The position numbers were made by a program, and so were the translations under genes. Below, piece by piece: positions 33,603 through 41,900 of a DNA stretch of 64,000 nucleotides. Location: positions 1-64,000 of the forward strand of contig NZ_JAGEKP010000024.1 in NCBI RefSeq assembly GCF_017565305.1, written 5' to 3'. A model generated the notes under the pieces. The model was given only the letters and a program-made list of their open reading frames with translations. It had not been told where the DNA came from and did not search any database. This stretch comes from Leifsonia sp. TF02-11. Lineage in GTDB: Bacteria; Actinomycetota; Actinomycetes; Actinomycetales; Microbacteriaceae. Within the stretch, counting starts at the first letter, position 1. Every line of letters starts with the position of its first letter.

Positions 33603-35932
33603 CGGCCGAGCCGGCAGGGGCGGGCGCATCGCCCGGGTACCCTTCGCGCGGCTACGAGCGATTCGCGGGCGTCGCCGCGGAGGTCGCCAGCGCCTCCACC
33701 CCGGCCTGGCCGCCGCGCCGGCGCGCGCGGGAGGGCGCTCCGAACGTCGTGGTGGTGCTGCTGGACGACCTCGGGTTCAGCGACCTGTCGCCGTTCGGCA
33801 GCGAGATCGCGACGCCCGCCGTGCAGGAGCTCGCCGACACCGGCTACCGCTTCACCAACTACCACTCGACTCCGGTCTGCTCCCCCGCGCGTGCCGCGCT
33901 GCTCACCGGGCTCAATCCGCACCGCGCCGGGTTCGCCTCCGTCGTTCACGCCGATCCCGGCTTTCCCGGTTACGTCATGGAGATCGCGGAGGACGTGCCC
34001 ACGATCGCGCAGTCGTTCCGCGAATCCGGCTACGCGACATTCATGGTCGGCAAGTGGCATCTGACGACGGAGTCGAAGATGAACGACGGCGCCGACAAGT
34101 CGTCGTGGCCGCTGCAGCGCGGCTTCGACCGCTACTACGGGTCGATGGACGGGTTCACGACGCTCTTCCATCCCCACCGTCTGGTGTCCGACAACTCCCC
34201 GGTGATCGTCGACGACTACCCGGACGACTACTACCTCACCGACGATCTCACCGACCGAGCCCTCGGGATGGTGCGAGCGCTGCGCGCGAACGACGCCGAC
34301 AAGCCCTTCTTCCTGTACGTCGCGCACCACGCCGTCCACGGCCCGATCCAGGCCAAGCACCAGGACATCGAGAAGTACCGCGGCGCCTACGAGCGTGGCT
34401 GGGACCACGTGCGCTCCGAGCGCTTCTCTCGCCAAGTGCGCGACGGGCTCTTCCCCGCTGCGACGGAGCCCGCGCCGGGCGACACCGCGTGGGACGACCT
34501 CACCGATGAGCAGCGCGATCTGTTCGCGCGCTACATGGAGGTGTACGCCGCGGCCGTCGACAGCGTCGACCAGAACCTCGCGCGTCTCCTCGACGAGCTG
34601 CGCGCGCTCGGCGAGTACGAGAACACGATCGTCGTCGTCGCCTCCGACAACGGCGGCACCGGCGAGGGCGGCCCGGAGGGCACCCGCAGCTACTTCAGCC
34701 AATTCGTGCAGCTCGCCGGCCTCCCCGCTGACTGGGAGCGCGACGTCGACCGCGACCCTGACCTGATCGGCGGCCCGCGAGTGCACGCGCACTATCCGGC
34801 CGGCTGGGCGCGCGTCTCGAACACGCCGTTCCGCCTCTACAAGGGCTCGACCTATGAGGGCGGCATCCGCGTCCCGCTCGTGGTGTCGTGGCCGGCCGGG
34901 CTGCCGCGCGCCGAGGGCGACGACGGCATCCGTCCGCAGTACGCCTACGTCACGGACCTCGGTCAGACGCTGCTCGAGCTCGCTGGCGTGCCGCGCGCTG
35001 CGTCGCCGCACGAGGTCGACGGGATCCCGTTCGCCGGTGTGCTGCGCGACGCCGCTGCTGCACCGGCGCGCACGACGCAGTACTCCGAGTTCGCCGGCAA
35101 CCGGGCGTACTCCCGCGGGCCGTGGAAGATCGTGACGGCGCACCGCTGGGGCGACGCGTACGACGACGCCGAGTGGAGACTGTACGACACCTCCAGCGAC
35201 CCGACCGAGCTGATCGACCTCTCCGCCGAGGATCCCGAGCTCGTGGCGGAGCTCGCGGAGGAGTGGCGCCGTGCGGCCTGGTGGAACACCGTGTTCCCCC
35301 TCGACGACGACGGGTCGCTGTTCACGCACCGCCCCTCGACCGAGCTCGAGCTCGAGCGCCCGGTGACGCTCTACCCCGGCACCGCGACGCTGGAGAGGTT
35401 CCGGTCGGCGAAGCTCACCAAGCTGCGCAGTTTCGACATCGTCGTGCGCGCCGACTTCGGCAGCGGCGACGGTGTGCTCGTCGCGCACGGGGATCAGGGC
35501 GGAGGCTACGCGCTCTCGGTACGCGACCATATGCTCGAACTCGCATACAACGAGTACGGGCGGATGCGCCGGGCGTCGGCAGCCCTGGGTGCATTGGCGA
35601 CGGCGGGCGAGACGGAGGTGCTGCTGCGCTTCGTCGCGGAGCCAGGGCTGCGCTGGCGGGTGAGCGCGTGGGCGGGCGCCGATCCTGCCGGCGCGTCCCG
35701 GCTGTTCGTGCTGGAGCCGGTGCTGCAACTGCTCGGAATGGCGCCGTTCACGGGCATCAGCATCGGGCTCGACCGCGGCGGCCCCGTCGACTGGGACCGT
35801 CACGTCCTGCGCCGGTCGGACCCGTTCCAGGGCGAGCTGCGCTGGGTGCGGTACGTCCCGGGCGAGCGGGCGCCGGAGAACCCGGAAGTCATCATCCCCG
35901 TCGAGGCGGCCGTTGCGCGGATCTACGAGTAG
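33599..35932 (+). CDS. Arylsulfatase-type sulfatase, cytoplasmic
   Basis: A 777-residue sulfatase (PF00884), similar in length to mycobacterial AtsA-type enzymes. The formylglycine motif is C94-S-P-A-R98 in TPVCSPARAALLTG, metal Asp residues are in VVVLLDDLGF (56-57) and VVVASDNGGTGEG, and a C-terminal ~250-residue beta-rich region follows. It needs a formylglycine-generating enzyme, not seen here. There is no signal peptide, so it acts inside the cell, which fits desulfation of an imported sulfate ester. GTG at 33599 overlaps the ATPase stop (GTGA), so it belongs to the importer operon. Confidence 0.92.
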   Translation: MTAEPAGAGASPGYPSRGYERFAGVAAEVASASTPAWPPRRRAREGAPNVVVVLLDDLGFSDLSPFGSEIATPAVQELADTGYRFTNYHSTPVCSPARAALLTGLNPHRAGFASVVHADPGFPGYVMEIAEDVPTIAQSFRESGYATFMVGKWHLTTESKMNDGADKSSWPLQRGFDRYYGSMDGFTTLFHPHRLVSDNSPVIVDDYPDDYYLTDDLTDRALGMVRALRANDADKPFFLYVAHHAVHGPIQAKHQDIEKYRGAYERGWDHVRSERFSRQVRDGLFPAATEPAPGDTAWDDLTDEQRDLFARYMEVYAAAVDSVDQNLARLLDELRALGEYENTIVVVASDNGGTGEGGPEGTRSYFSQFVQLAGLPADWERDVDRDPDLIGGPRVHAHYPAGWARVSNTPFRLYKGSTYEGGIRVPLVVSWPAGLPRAEGDDGIRPQYAYVTDLGQTLLELAGVPRAASPHEVDGIPFAGVLRDAAAAPARTTQYSEFAGNRAYSRGPWKIVTAHRWGDAYDDAEWRLYDTSSDPTELIDLSAEDPELVAELAEEWRRAAWWNTVFPLDDDGSLFTHRPSTELELERPVTLYPGTATLERFRSAKLTKLRSFDIVVRADFGSGDGVLVAHGDQGGGYALSVRDHMLELAYNEYGRMRRASAALGALATAGETEVLLRFVAEPGLRWRVSAWAGADPAGASRLFVLEPVLQLLGMAPFTGISIGLDRGGPVDWDRHVLRRSDPFQGELRWVRYVPGERAPENPEVIIPVEAAVARIYE

Positions 35933-35988
35933 CCGCCGCGACTGCCGAATCCGTTTTGTTCATAGACGTTAACCACTAGGGTGACGCC

Positions 35989-37134
35989 ATGGACACTCCG
36001 GGGGAATCCACCACGCGTCGCGATCGGTACACGCTCGTGCCGGGGATGACCGCCTACCGGGCGAGCCAGATCTTCCGGAGGAGCACCGCGGCGCTCAGCC
36101 TCGTCTGGGTCGTCCTCGGCGTCGGTGTCGGGCTCTTCCTGGGCGCCACGAGTCGGCGCGGCGGCATGACCGCCTCCGAGGCCGTCCTGCTGGCCGGCGT
36201 CCTTCTCGTCCCTGCCCTGGTGATCGTCGCCTTCGTCGTCTTCGTGTCGCGGCGCGACCGCGCCGAGGCCGCAGCCGGCTACACGACCCAGACCTCCGGG
36301 CGGGTCGCCTTCGACCAGGTCGATCCGGTCACCGGCGTCGTCATCCGCCGGGCGCACTCGGCCGTGCTGACCCTCCCCTCGGCGGAGGCCGGTGGTCCGG
36401 CGGAGGTCGGTGGTCCGCCCGAGCCCGCCTTGGCGCCCACGACGGCGACGTACTTCGCGATGCCTCCGAACGAGGGCAGAGGGGCCGCAATCGTGTACAC
36501 GGCGGCTGCGGTGCTGTTCGCGGTGCTCTTGACGGCACTCCTCCTCCCTGTGGCCCTCAGCGTGCCGGACGGGCCAGGTCGCTCAGGAGTGCTCATCGGG
36601 CTCGTGGCGGCAATCGTGGGCGTCCCGCTCCTGGTCGCTGTGAGCCTGGGGCTCGGCGTCCTCCGGACGCGCGGACGGATCCGCCGGTTCGCGACCGCAC
36701 GGCCCGGCGAAACCGTCTTCCTCTCGCCGAAGACGCCCGAGCTCCGACAGGCGCTGAAAGCGGCGGGCGGCGCCACACCTCACCTCGGTCTCGGCGGCGC
36801 GGTCGTCGTATCGGTCGGATTCGACGGCATCCGGCTCTGGAAGGGCAGCCCGGACGCAGAACCTCGCTTCACCCTGACCTGGGATCGTGTCGACCACGTC
36901 CAGGCCGGGACGCTGATGGTCGCGGCGGGCAAGACCCGGGTGCCGTACCGCACGGCCCACGTCTTCCAGAAGGGCACCCCGCCGATCGACCTGCCGCTCC
37001 CCCTCGTCAACCCTCGGGGTCAGGGCACCGCCCGCGCCGGCTACGCGAACGACGTGCTCGGCTCCATGGCCCGCTTCACCACCGTGCTGCCCGCACAGGA
37101 ACCGGTGCTTCGAAAGCGGGCCGCGCGGCAGTAG
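35989..37134 (+). CDS. Hypothetical membrane protein
   Basis: A 381-residue protein I do not recognise. Two hydrophobic segments near residues 34-52 and 63-84 and two more near 168-190 and 200-222 suggest four membrane spans, with soluble stretches between and a C-terminal domain from ~225 (LGLGGAVVVSVGFDGIRLWKG; FTLTWDRVDHVQ) that looks like a PH-like or bacterial-PH fold. An insertion at ~128-145 repeats Gly-Gly-Pro. It has its own upstream region and stands alone. Confidence 0.75.
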   Translation: MDTPGESTTRRDRYTLVPGMTAYRASQIFRRSTAALSLVWVVLGVGVGLFLGATSRRGGMTASEAVLLAGVLLVPALVIVAFVVFVSRRDRAEAAAGYTTQTSGRVAFDQVDPVTGVVIRRAHSAVLTLPSAEAGGPAEVGGPPEPALAPTTATYFAMPPNEGRGAAIVYTAAAVLFAVLLTALLLPVALSVPDGPGRSGVLIGLVAAIVGVPLLVAVSLGLGVLRTRGRIRRFATARPGETVFLSPKTPELRQALKAAGGATPHLGLGGAVVVSVGFDGIRLWKGSPDAEPRFTLTWDRVDHVQAGTLMVAAGKTRVPYRTAHVFQKGTPPIDLPLPLVNPRGQGTARAGYANDVLGSMARFTTVLPAQEPVLRKRAARQ

Positions 37135-37173
37135 CCCCGGCAACGGACGCGCACAGCCGCGCCGATGGAGAAG

Positions 37174-37213
37174 GGCCGCACCCGTCGGGCGTGTCGAGCC
37201 CGCGGGTGCGGCC
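37174..37213. terminator. Hairpin between convergent genes
   Basis: GGCCGCACCCG (37174-37184) pairs perfectly with CGGGTGCGGCC (37203-37213) across an 18-nt loop, 40 bp after the membrane-protein stop. Likely bidirectional terminator. Confidence 0.7.
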
Positions 37214-37222
37214 GGTGCGGCT

Positions 37223-37256
37223 GTCGGATTTCAGCGAACCCCCTTCGCTGTCCGAC
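37223..37256. terminator. Second hairpin between convergent genes
   Basis: A bulged stem: GTCGGA plus CAGCGAA (37223-37238, with a TTT bulge) pairs with TTCGCTG plus TCCGAC (37244-37256) around a CCCCC loop. Lies about 70 bp from the end of the minus-strand I36-like gene, so it probably ends that transcript. Confidence 0.6.
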
Positions 37257-37324
37257 GGCCGCGGCCTGGCGACGTCTCCCGATCCGCCCTCCCCCCGATG
37301 AGCGGATCAGCCCCGACCAGCGGA

Positions 37325-37924
37325 TCAGCCGGAGACGCGCCAGGACTTCGCGAGGTCGTTCATCGATCCGACCGAGCTGAGCGAGGCCCAGTAGCCGGTG
37401 CTGGATCCGCCATAGTTGGTGCTCGAGAACACGGCCGTCTTGCAGCTTCCGTAGCTCTTGAACGACGAGACGCGGTTGTACCAGCCGATCGGGCCGAGGT
37501 CGGTGAACCCGTACGCGGTGGTGGCGCAGCTGCCGCTGCTGACCGACATCGTGTACGACCCCCCGCCGTAGTTGTTGTCGTCGTAGATCGTCGAGACCGC
37601 CGTGCTCGCCAGCGCCCCGGCCGGCGCGAGCGCTGCCTCGCTGCGGGCGTCGACCTTCAGCCCGGAGACCTTCTCGCCGTCGGGGATGATCAGCCGCACG
37701 CCCTGCTCCTCCGCGACGGCGGCGACCAGGTCCTCCCCCGTCTTGACGCACAGGCTCTGCCCGGTGTCCACCGCGTACCAGCAGCTCTCGTCCGCGGCGG
37801 CGACCGGCGGAGGCGCCACAGCAGGAGCGGCCGCGACGGCGGCGCTCGCCCCCAGCGCCGTCATCGCGACCGCCAGCCCCAGAACGGCCGCCCCCGCACT
37901 CACGCGCACGCGTATCCCCATCAT
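37325..37924 (-). CDS. Secreted peptidase-inhibitor I36 / beta-gamma-crystallin-like protein
   Basis: A ~199-residue exported protein. A Sec signal peptide (about residues 1-32, ALGASAAVAAA) is followed by an N-terminal segment with ESCWYAVDTGQSLCVKTG and a C-terminal domain with DDNNYGGGSYTMSVSSGSC and FSSTNYGGSSTGYWASLSS, the paired Tyr-Gly-Gly motifs of the Streptomyces metalloprotease inhibitor (I36) and crystallin-like fold. Four Cys could form disulfides. Start ATG at 37924 follows GGGGAG; a GTG at 37927 and an ATG at 37921 are alternatives. Confidence 0.85.
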   Translation of the reverse strand: MMGIRVRVSAGAAVLGLAVAMTALGASAAVAAAPAVAPPPVAAADESCWYAVDTGQSLCVKTGEDLVAAVAEEQGVRLIIPDGEKVSGLKVDARSEAALAPAGALASTAVSTIYDDNNYGGGSYTMSVSSGSCATTAYGFTDLGPIGWYNRVSSFKSYGSCKTAVFSSTNYGGSSTGYWASLSSVGSMNDLAKSWRVSG

Positions 37925-38164
37925 CACTCCCCTGCAGCGAATGCATCAGCCGGTCACGACCGGTACCTCAGTCAAGACGCAATCGCCGGTCCCTCGCAAC
38001 GTGCGACAGGCGACACGCCGGTGGTGCGGACCGTTTTGAGACGCATCCGTCTGCGCGCACATACGAGCCGACACGCCCGATTCCTGGCGCCGAAATCGCG
38101 TGAGACGATTCCGCGCGAGCGGACATGATGTCAGTGAGACGCACATTCGGCATGAGGGGGGACC

Positions 38165-38737
38165 GTGTACGCGCCAACGCCCGAATCGACGGGGAGCTCG
38201 GTCGACGACCGGCCCGCCGTCGAGCGGCTCCGGCACGGCGATCGCGACGCCCTGACCGAGCTGTACCAGCGGCACGGCGCAAGTGTCTACTGGAACGCGT
38301 ACGGCGTCCTCCGCTCCCGGCCGGACGCCGAGGAGATGACGGCGGACGCGTTCCTGACCCTCTGGACGCGCCGCCGCGAGGTGCAGCTCTACGGCGTCTC
38401 GGCCCTCCCCTGGCTGATCGTCACGGTCAAGAACCTGAGCCGCAACCGCCTGCGCGCGAACCAGCGCAGGACCGCGGAGTCGCTCGACGCCGCCGACCCG
38501 CCGTCGGGCCGTGCGTCCGCCGAAGACCTCGCGGCCCTGGACGAGGCGATGGGTCTCGTCCGCGAGGTGGTCGACCGGCTGCCGGCCGTCGACCGGGAGA
38601 TCTTCCGGCTCTGCCTGGTCGAGGAGCTCACGTACAAGGAGGCGGCCGCCGCGCTCGGCCTGAAGCACGGCTCCGTGCGCAACCGCCTCTCCCGCATGCG
38701 CACGCGCCTGCAGAGCGAACTGGGACCGAGGAGCTGA
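38165..38737 (+). CDS. ECF-type RNA polymerase sigma factor
   Basis: A 190-residue sigma factor with region 2 (LTELYQRHGASVYWNAYGVL ... MTADAFLTLWTRR) and region 4 (LPAVDREIFRLCLVEELTY...VRNRLSRMRTRLQ). No region 3 and no C-terminal SnoaL-like extension. Start GTG 38165 after a GAGGGGG run. The next gene (4 bp away) encodes a single-span membrane protein in the position of an anti-sigma factor. Divergent from the I36-like gene across a 237-bp gap. Confidence 0.92.
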   Translation: MYAPTPESTGSSVDDRPAVERLRHGDRDALTELYQRHGASVYWNAYGVLRSRPDAEEMTADAFLTLWTRRREVQLYGVSALPWLIVTVKNLSRNRLRANQRRTAESLDAADPPSGRASAEDLAALDEAMGLVREVVDRLPAVDREIFRLCLVEELTYKEAAAALGLKHGSVRNRLSRMRTRLQSELGPRS

Positions 38738-38741
38738 GGGC

Positions 38742-39245
38742 ATGACGACGAACACGGCACCGCTGCTCCCCTCGGGAGCGGACGCCCGGATCACAGCACT
38801 CCTCGACGACGGGCTGACCCGTTACACCCGCCGGCAGAATAAGCGCGGGCGGATGATCGCGGCAGCTGCGGGCGCCGCCGTCGTGCTCGGCGCCGGCAGC
38901 CTCGCCTGGGTCACCCTGGCACCGCACACCCAACAGACCAGGTCGGCGTACTGCTACAGCGCCGACAGTGTCGACTCCCGCTACACGCAGGTGGGCCTCC
39001 CCGACGAGCAGACCGGCCCGAACGGCGCGTCGCAGGTGCCGACGCCCGCCGACCGCGCCGCCAGCGCCGTCGACATGTGCTCCTCCGCGTGGACCGCCGG
39101 GATCCTCGGCGACAGCACCGGCGTCCCCCCGCTCGTGGTGTGCGTGCGCCCGGACAACGTTCCAGCGGTCTTCCCGCGGAAGCCCTCCGACACCCGCAGC
39201 GATGCGGCGTTCTGCTCAGCCCTCGACCTGGCACTGGAAAGGTGA
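38742..39245 (+). CDS. Single-span membrane protein, putative anti-sigma partner
   Basis: A 167-residue protein with a short cytoplasmic N-terminus, one membrane helix around residues 38-58 (MIAAAAGAAVVLGAGSLAWVTLA), and an extracytoplasmic part with three to four Cys (YCYSADS; DMCSSAW; VVCVRP; AFCSAL). It lacks the H-x3-C-x2-C zinc anti-sigma motif, so an anti-sigma role is only suggested by its position right after the sigma gene. The Cys set hints at disulfides outside the membrane and redox or envelope sensing. Confidence 0.75.
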   Translation: MTTNTAPLLPSGADARITALLDDGLTRYTRRQNKRGRMIAAAAGAAVVLGAGSLAWVTLAPHTQQTRSAYCYSADSVDSRYTQVGLPDEQTGPNGASQVPTPADRAASAVDMCSSAWTAGILGDSTGVPPLVVCVRPDNVPAVFPRKPSDTRSDAAFCSALDLALER

Positions 39246-39250
39246 CGCAC

Positions 39251-39346
39251 ATGAATCCGTCCATCCGACCCGACGCGACCGACCTCCCGCCGACCCACAG
39301 CGTCGACATCAGCTGGGCGGTCGACCTCGGCCTCCAGCGCGCGTGA
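39251..39346 (+). CDS. 31-residue micro-ORF
   Basis: ATG at 39251 follows GAAAGGTGA at ribosome-binding distance, 5 nt after the previous stop, and its TGA overlaps the GTG of the next gene (GTGA). Codons fit the local pattern. The product is acidic/neutral with no membrane segment: it begins MNPSIRPDATDLPP and ends ISWAVDLGLQRA. It may be a real micro-protein or a leader that couples translation of the Cys4 protein. No family recognised. Confidence 0.55.
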   Translation: MNPSIRPDATDLPPTHSVDISWAVDLGLQRA

Positions 39347-39543
39347 GCGGCCGCTGCGACAACTGCCGCAGACGTCTGAGCGGCGAAGGCAGACGGACCG
39401 CGACGCGCGTGCTCTGCGCGGACTGCTACACGCAGTTCACCGGGCTGGCCGCTGGGTTCCTCGCCGCGGGGACGGCGGAGGACGCCATCAGCACGGCCGG
39501 CTGGCACCAGCGCGTGAAGGACGCGCGCGGACGGGAGTCGTAG
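39343..39543 (+). CDS. 66-residue Cys4 zinc-ribbon-like protein
   Basis: A short protein with CDNC near the N-terminus and CADC about 19 residues later, a likely four-Cys zinc site, followed by a helical tail (FLAAGTAEDAISTAGWHQRV). GTG at 39343 overlaps the micro-ORF stop. Last gene of the sigma operon. Function unknown; Cys4 mini-proteins can act as regulators or redox sensors. Confidence 0.65.
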   Translation: MSGRCDNCRRRLSGEGRRTATRVLCADCYTQFTGLAAGFLAAGTAEDAISTAGWHQRVKDARGRES

Positions 39544-39573
39544 CCGCGCTGCGGGCCGGATAGCGTTGGCGGG

Positions 39574-40122
39574 ATGACGCGAGCTGAACGGGGACCGAGC
39601 CTGTCCGAACTGGGTGAGCGCATCTGCATCCTCGGACCGTCGAACAGCGGCAAGTCGACGCTCGCCGCCGCGATCGGCGCTGCTACCGGACTGCCCGTCG
39701 TGCACCTCGACGTGCTGCGATTCGTTCCGGGCTCCCACTGGGTCGAGCGCGACCCTGATGAGTTCGGCCGCCTCCACGACGCCGCGATCGACGGGGAGCG
39801 GTGGGTCATGGAGGGCAACTACTCGCGGTGGCTCCCGCAACGCCTCGACCGGGCCACGGGGCTGATCGTGCTGGACGTCTCGATGCCGACCAGCCTCGTG
39901 CGCTACGTGCGGCGCACCCTCTTCGAGCGCGACCGCCTCGGCGGTCTCGAGGGCGTCGCCGACCGGCTGGATCCCGCCATGATGCGCTGGATCGTCACCC
40001 AGACGTCCGGCAACCGGGCGCACTACCGCGAACGCGCCCGATCGGCGGGGCTACCGGCGATCGTGCTGGCGTCGCGGGGCGCGCTCCGGCGGTTCTACGC
40101 CGCGGGCGACCTGCGGCGATGA
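39574..40122 (+). CDS. P-loop kinase-like protein (adenylate-kinase/FlaR-like)
   Basis: A 182-residue AAA/nucleotide-kinase fold protein with Walker A GPSNSGKST at 21-29, then LPVVHLDVLRFVPGSHW and WVMEGNYSRWL, the pattern of so-called DNA topology modulation (FlaR) proteins and small nucleotide kinases. C-terminal ASRGALRRFYAAGDL typical. It stands 30 bp after the Cys4 gene and may or may not share its transcript. Substrate unknown. Confidence 0.82.
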   Translation: MTRAERGPSLSELGERICILGPSNSGKSTLAAAIGAATGLPVVHLDVLRFVPGSHWVERDPDEFGRLHDAAIDGERWVMEGNYSRWLPQRLDRATGLIVLDVSMPTSLVRYVRRTLFERDRLGGLEGVADRLDPAMMRWIVTQTSGNRAHYRERARSAGLPAIVLASRGALRRFYAAGDLRR

Positions 40123-40163
40123 GGATGCACCTTTCGAGGATTTCTCAACCCCCACCCAAATGC

Positions 40164-40194
40164 TTGCGGTAAAGCCGCTATACCGTCAGACTAT
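40164..40194 (+). promoter_or_regulatory. Possible promoter of the small membrane protein gene
   Basis: TTGCGG (40164-40169) and GACTAT (40189-40194) are spaced by 19 nt, about 60 nt before the start at 40255. Longer than optimal spacing, so tentative. Confidence 0.35.
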
Positions 40195-40254
40195 GTGCGC
40201 TCGGGCCGGACATACCGCTGGCCCAGCGATCTGTACCCGTCTGAAAGGAACCCG

Positions 40255-40533
40255 ATGAGCGAGTCCGCTCCGTACCAGCAGCCGTCCGCCCCCGCCGGAG
40301 ACTACCCCGGCAAGACCCTCGGAATCGTGGGACTGGTCCTGGCGATCATCCTCCCCCTGGTCGGCCTGATCATCAGCATCGTCGCCTCCAGCCAGTCGAA
40401 GAAGGCCGGCTACTCCAACGGCATCGCCAAGGCCGGCATCATCGTCGGCGCCATCCTCGTGGCCCTCGGCATCATCGTCTCGATCTTCTACGGCATCGCG
40501 GTCGGCGCGGCGCTGTCGAACGCGAACGGCTGA
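40255..40533 (+). CDS. Small two-span membrane protein (DUF4190-like)
   Basis: A 92-residue protein with a Pro/Gln-rich N-terminus (SAPYQQPSAPAGDYPGK), two hydrophobic spans near 24-46 and 62-86, and between them the SSQSKKAGYSNGIAKAGI loop typical of DUF4190-type proteins. ATG at 40255 follows GAAAGGAA. A strong terminator follows, so it is monocistronic. Role unknown. Confidence 0.82.
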   Translation: MSESAPYQQPSAPAGDYPGKTLGIVGLVLAIILPLVGLIISIVASSQSKKAGYSNGIAKAGIIVGAILVALGIIVSIFYGIAVGAALSNANG

Positions 40534-40550
40534 GGTTCCGCCCGCCGTGG

Positions 40551-40579
40551 CCGGCCGTCCCGCTGTGCGGGGCGGCCGG
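40551..40579 (+). terminator. Intrinsic terminator
   Basis: CCGGCCGTCCCGC and GCGGGGCGGCCGG pair (one wobble) across a TGT loop and are followed by TTT. It lies 17 bp after the stop of the small membrane protein gene. Confidence 0.8.
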
Positions 40580-40697
40580 TTTCCGTGTGTACGTCACCGA
40601 CGGCCGACCACGGTCGTACCTGAATCCATGACGGGACGCCGACAACGACGGTGAGTGTGGTGCATCAGGCGTCAATGGCGCTCCGGCCGGAGGACCA

Positions 40698-41900
40698 TCA
40701 CGGTCGGCGCCGCAACACCACCGCCGCCCCCACCGCCAGCACCGCAGCCACCCCCGCCGCCACCGCGATCGTCGCCGCCATCGCGTGCGCCGTCGTCCCG
40801 CCGAGCGCCGCCAACGGTCCGATCAGCGGCCCGACCGTGAAGGTCACCGTCCCCAGCACCGCCGCCGCCGTGCCCGCGCGCACCGCGTGGCCGCCGAGTG
40901 CGATGGTCGTCCCGTTCGGGCCGCCCAGCCCCGACGCGAACAGGAACGCCGCGAGCGACGCGAGGACGCCCGGCACTCCCCAGCCGAGCAGCACCCCCGC
41001 CAGGAGGAGCATCGCGGCCAGTGCCGTCGCGAGCTGGCCGACCAGGTACAGCCGCCCCGGCCCCAGGCGCAGCACGAGCACACGGCTCACCTGGGCGCCG
41101 AGCAGGTTGGCGAGCGCGTTGACGGCGAAGAACAGGCTGAACAGCTGGGGCGTGAGGCCGAAGCCGTCTTGCAGCACGAAGCTCGACATCGACAGATAGG
41201 CGAAGAAGGCCGTTCCGCCCGCCGCCGCTGCGGCCACCACCAGGATGTACACCGGGTCGCGGCCGAGCGCGCCCAGGTGGGAGGCCACCACGCGCATCCC
41301 GCCGGCGTGACGGGAGGCCGCGGGCAGCGTCTCCCGCAAGCCGGTGAACGCCAGCGCGAACAGGCCGAGGCCGATCGCGGTCAGCACGGCGAAGATCCCG
41401 CGCCAGTCGAGCACGAGGGCGAGGGCGCCCCCGACGACGGGCGCGACGATCGGGGCCGACGCGCTGACCAGGGCGAGCAGGGACAGCATCCGGGACAGGT
41501 CCGCCCCGCTGTACAGGTCGCGGGCGACGGCCAGCGTGATCACCAGCCCCGCCGAGCCGGCGAGACCCTGCAACAGCCGCGCCACCAGCAGCAGCTCGAC
41601 CGTGGGCGCCAGCACGCACGCGAGCGAGAAGACCGTGAACAGGGCCACACCGATCAGCAGCGGCCGCCGCCGTCCGAACCGGTCGGAGAGCGGGCCGGCC
41701 GCCAGCTGGCCGACGCCGAGCCCGATCATGCAGACCGACATGGTCGCCTGGGCCAGCGCGTCGCTGGTGTGCAGCGACGCCGCGAGCCGGGGCAGCTGCG
41801 GGAGGTAGAGGTCCATCGAGAGCGGGCCGAACGCCTCCAGCAGCCCGAGCACCAGGACACTGCGCCGCACGCTCATCAGCGGCGGCGCCGCGACGGTCAC
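40698..41900 (-). CDS. Bcr/CflA-type MFS drug efflux transporter
   Basis: A 400-residue, 12-span MFS exporter. DMYLPQLP-like motif near the N-terminus (LSMDLYLPQLPRLAASLHT), GPLSDRFGRRRPLLIG after TM2, and ARLLQGLAGSAGLVITLAVARDLY are hallmarks of the Bcr/CflA branch. GTG at 41900 overlaps the stop of the preceding esterase gene (GTGA), so it is the last member of the minus-strand operon starting at 46106. Confidence 0.92.
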   Translation of the reverse strand: MTVAAPPLMSVRRSVLVLGLLEAFGPLSMDLYLPQLPRLAASLHTSDALAQATMSVCMIGLGVGQLAAGPLSDRFGRRRPLLIGVALFTVFSLACVLAPTVELLLVARLLQGLAGSAGLVITLAVARDLYSGADLSRMLSLLALVSASAPIVAPVVGGALALVLDWRGIFAVLTAIGLGLFALAFTGLRETLPAASRHAGGMRVVASHLGALGRDPVYILVVAAAAAGGTAFFAYLSMSSFVLQDGFGLTPQLFSLFFAVNALANLLGAQVSRVLVLRLGPGRLYLVGQLATALAAMLLLAGVLLGWGVPGVLASLAAFLFASGLGGPNGTTIALGGHAVRAGTAAAVLGTVTFTVGPLIGPLAALGGTTAHAMAATIAVAAGVAAVLAVGAAVVLRRRP

